This document shows, one piece after another, positions 61,855-64,000 of a DNA stretch of 64,000 bases. A program made the position numbers and the translations under genes. The number at the start of each line of letters is the position of its first letter. Position 1 is the first letter of the stretch. The notes under the pieces are model-generated. The model ran no database searches and had not been told where the DNA came from. It saw nothing but the letters and a program-made list of their open reading frames with translations. Origin of the DNA: Acidobacteriota bacterium (GTDB lineage: Bacteria; Acidobacteriota; Terriglobia; Acidiferrales; UBA7541); NCBI GenBank assembly GCA_021832085.1, contig JAKBLM010000013.1:1-64000 (forward strand), read 5' to 3'.

Positions 61855-64000
61855 TCAGGCCCGATGCTGCAGCGCGGCCTTCACACGCTCGGGCGTAAAA
61901 GGAATCTCGCGGAGGCGGACACCGGTAGCATCGAAGACGGCATTGCCGATGGCGGCTGCCACAACGGTGATCGACACTTCGCCGGCCCCGGTGGCGTTGA
62001 GGTTCGGCCGATCGAGCAGAACCACATCGACTTTCGGTACCTCGATGCCGAGGAACAATGTGTGGTAAGTGGCCCAGTTAATCGAAGTCACCTCCCGCTC
62101 GTTCCAGGTAACCTCCTCGCCCAACGCACGGCTCATTCCTTGCAGCGCGCCGCCCTCCACCTGGTTCTTCAGGCCGTTGGGGTTCGAGATCGGGCCGACA
62201 TCCACGGCGGTGACAAAGCGTTTTACGATGATTCGGCCAGTGCGCTGGTCGACCGCGACTTCAGCGACCAGCCCGACGTAGCCGTTTCCCCCTTCATAGG
62301 CCACGCAGGCAATGCCGCGCCCGGAAGAGATACCGCTCCTGTCGATATGAGGCTTTGGGGAGGGGCGCGCTTCCCAATTTGCCGCGCGCGCCGCCGCGCT
62401 GACGACATCGCGCAAGCGTGGAAAACTCAGGTAGCGCAGGCGGAAGGCAACGGGGTCCGCCTTGGCGTCCGCCGCCAGTTCGTCCATGAAGCTTTCCTGC
62501 GCGAAAGTGTTTTGGAGGCGCGAAGGCGAGCGCAACGGCCCGGTGAAGAACGGCGAGGGCACCATGTGGATCAGGACGCGTTCCGACTGGATCGTACCGG
62601 TGCCTTCCGCTCTGGGGCCTACGCGGCCGGCGCAGTAGGAGGGTACCGCGTTGTCACCGTTTTCGAAACGGTCAGGCTCGGGCGCGGGAGAGCGAGGCTC
62701 GAACGGCCGCGGCTCGAAACCGGCAAGCATGCCGGTAATCACGTTCCCCGGCCTGTCGTAGCCGGGACGGCTCCCATGCACCGGGAACCAGGATTCCTGT
62801 TCCCAGGCGACAATGTTACCGTGGGTGTCCAGGCCGGCGCGCTCGTCGAGGACAAAGGGGTAGCCGTAGTTTTCGCCCCAGGCCATCTCGTCCTTGCGCG
62901 TGAGCTGAACGCGCACGGGCCTGCCGACAGCCTGCGATAGAATCGCCGCATCATAAGAGACCGTGTCAGCCCCGTTCAAACCATAACAGCCGGCGCCCCG
63001 GCGGAAGAGAACCTCCACATTTTCCTCGCTCAAGCCCAGCACCATCGCCACGGTGCTGCGTAACGGCCAAACACCTTGCGTGGGCGAATAGATCGTCGCG
63101 TGATCACCACGCACGTCGGCAACAGCACAGGAGGTGCCCATCGATCCGTGCATTTGATAGGGATAAAGGTAAGTGGCCTTTCGCACCTTGGCGGCCGCCG
63201 CGAGCTTCTGCGGCACATCGCGTGAGTCCACCTTCAGCGTATCGTGCGTCGGCTTCTGGTGGCGCAGGTAGTCGTGGTAACTCGCCTGGGCGGGCAGGCC
63301 CGTTCCGGGGCTCCAGTGTACTTTCAACTTGTTCGCGGCCTGAATGGCCTGCCATGGATTTTGCGCCACGACGCCGACGAAATCTTTCCGGACTACCACC
63401 TTCACAACACCAGGCATCTTGGACACCGAGTCTTTGTCCACGCTAACGACGGTCGCGCCGATGACGGGTGGCCGTACCACCTGGCCATGTAGCATTCCGG
63501 GCAGGCGAACGTTGTGCACGAACTCGAACTGGCCGGTAACGATTGCGGGCAAATCCGGCCGCTTTATTGGCTTGCCGAGGATGGTCCATTCGCTCGCGGG
63601 CTTCCGCTTGGCCTTGGGATCGATGCGAAGGTGGAACCGCTTGCCGCCGATCAGCGTGCCGTAGTCGACCTTCTTCGCGGGATCGCTCTTGACGTGGATC
63701 GCGCCATCCCGCGCAACGAGCGCGGCCGCCGGCACGCCGAGCTTTCGCGCGCCGAGACCGAGCAGCGCCTCGCGCGCCGTGGCCGCGGCCTGGACCAGGT
63801 TGCGATGATTGAAATTCGTGGGTGTGGACTGGCTGCCCGAGGTGACGCCCTGATCTGGCGTAATCGGAGTTTGGCAAGAGATGAGGTCAACCCGGTCAAA
63901 AGGCACGCAGAGCTCTTCGGCAACCAACTGCATCTGGGCCGTGCCCATGCCCTGTCCGAGCTCCGCCTTGCCCGTGTACGCGATCACGCGGCCGTCCGTG
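61855..64000 (-). CDS. Xanthine-dehydrogenase-family molybdopterin-binding large subunit (IorB/aldehyde-oxidase-like), 5' end cut by window
   Basis: At least 715 residues visible; the gene enters from beyond the window end. TGKAELGQGMGT at the truncated start, followed by QMQLVAEEL, is the typical molybdenum hydroxylase entry. FRRGAGCYGLNG and ALGEEVTWNE near the C-terminus fit the isoquinoline-1-oxidoreductase beta/aldehyde oxidase branch. It hydroxylates N-heterocycles or aldehydes with a Mo-cofactor; the substrate is unknown. The small iron-sulfur subunit is probably encoded upstream, outside the window. Confidence 0.86.
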   Translation of the reverse strand, partial: TDGRVIAYTGKAELGQGMGTAQMQLVAEELCVPFDRVDLISCQTPITPDQGVTSGSQSTPTNFNHRNLVQAAATAREALLGLGARKLGVPAAALVARDGAIHVKSDPAKKVDYGTLIGGKRFHLRIDPKAKRKPASEWTILGKPIKRPDLPAIVTGQFEFVHNVRLPGMLHGQVVRPPVIGATVVSVDKDSVSKMPGVVKVVVRKDFVGVVAQNPWQAIQAANKLKVHWSPGTGLPAQASYHDYLRHQKPTHDTLKVDSRDVPQKLAAAAKVRKATYLYPYQMHGSMGTSCAVADVRGDHATIYSPTQGVWPLRSTVAMVLGLSEENVEVLFRRGAGCYGLNGADTVSYDAAILSQAVGRPVRVQLTRKDEMAWGENYGYPFVLDERAGLDTHGNIVAWEQESWFPVHGSRPGYDRPGNVITGMLAGFEPRPFEPRSPAPEPDRFENGDNAVPSYCAGRVGPRAEGTGTIQSERVLIHMVPSPFFTGPLRSPSRLQNTFAQESFMDELAADAKADPVAFRLRYLSFPRLRDVVSAAARAANWEARPSPKPHIDRSGISSGRGIACVAYEGGNGYVGLVAEVAVDQRTGRIIVKRFVTAVDVGPISNPNGLKNQVEGGALQGMSRALGEEVTWNEREVTSINWATYHTLFLGIEVPKVDVVLLDRPNLNATGAGEVSITVVAAAIGNAVFDATGVRLREIPFTPERVKAALQHRA

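Overview
The window reads as chromosomal DNA of a GC-rich Gram-negative bacterium, most likely a member of the Acidobacteriota. The main pointers are a 1,094-residue Oar-like TonB-dependent receptor with an N-terminal carboxypeptidase-regulatory-like domain, many multiheme c-type cytochromes, F420 biosynthesis genes outside Actinobacteria and Archaea, and FabV. The assignment is an inference from gene content; there is no rRNA in the window. Gene density is ordinary, and I see no insertion sequence, prophage or CRISPR array.

Region 1 (1-19.1 kb) is a coenzyme F420 and pyrimidine block. cofG-cofH-cofD-cofC (194-4289) make F420-0. A convergent pyrimidine-nucleoside phosphorylase (4443-5750) frees the base. 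Then come a CoA-acylating methylmalonate-semialdehyde dehydrogenase, the TonB receptor, a beta-ureidopropionase-type amidohydrolase, a class III aminotransferase, a second aldehyde dehydrogenase, a luciferase-like (LLM) putative F420-dependent oxidoreductase, a dihydropyrimidinase/hydantoinase and an F420H2:NADP oxidoreductase. This is a nearly complete reductive pyrimidine catabolic route, except that the usual NAD(P)H dihydropyrimidine dehydrogenase (PreTA/DPYD) is absent. The LLM enzyme sits where it should be, which suggests that F420H2 could reduce the pyrimidine ring.

Region 2 (19.5-25 kb, minus strand) holds a MacA-like adaptor followed by two near-duplicate pairs, each a MacB-type permease plus a small exported protein. 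No ABC ATPase is encoded here. A UbiD-family decarboxylase gene (25.2-26.7 kb) follows.

Region 3 (26.8-40.5 kb) is an electron-transfer locus. A minus-strand set encodes a monoheme cytochrome, a NapC/NirT-like membrane multiheme cytochrome, an 11-CxxCH membrane-anchored cytochrome and a membrane cytochrome b. A plus-strand pair encodes a DmsE/MtrA-type decaheme cytochrome and an MtrB/PioB outer-membrane barrel, ending in a strong terminator and six copies of a 113-bp tandem repeat. A second monoheme cytochrome and a histidine kinase/NtrC-type regulator pair follow. Together they could carry electrons from quinol to or from the outer surface.

Region 4 (40.5-64 kb) is mostly housekeeping and stress genes: alpha-glucan phosphorylase, GNAT and hemerythrin-like proteins, a tandem universal stress protein behind a sigma-54-like promoter, an M24 peptidase with accB-accC-thiE, an amino-acid permease, a SpoIIE-type phosphatase, nnr-tsaE, a serine hydrolase, fabV, tRNA-Cys(GCA), an orphan radical SAM protein, an AIM24 protein, another GNAT, and a molybdopterin hydroxylase large subunit cut by the window end.
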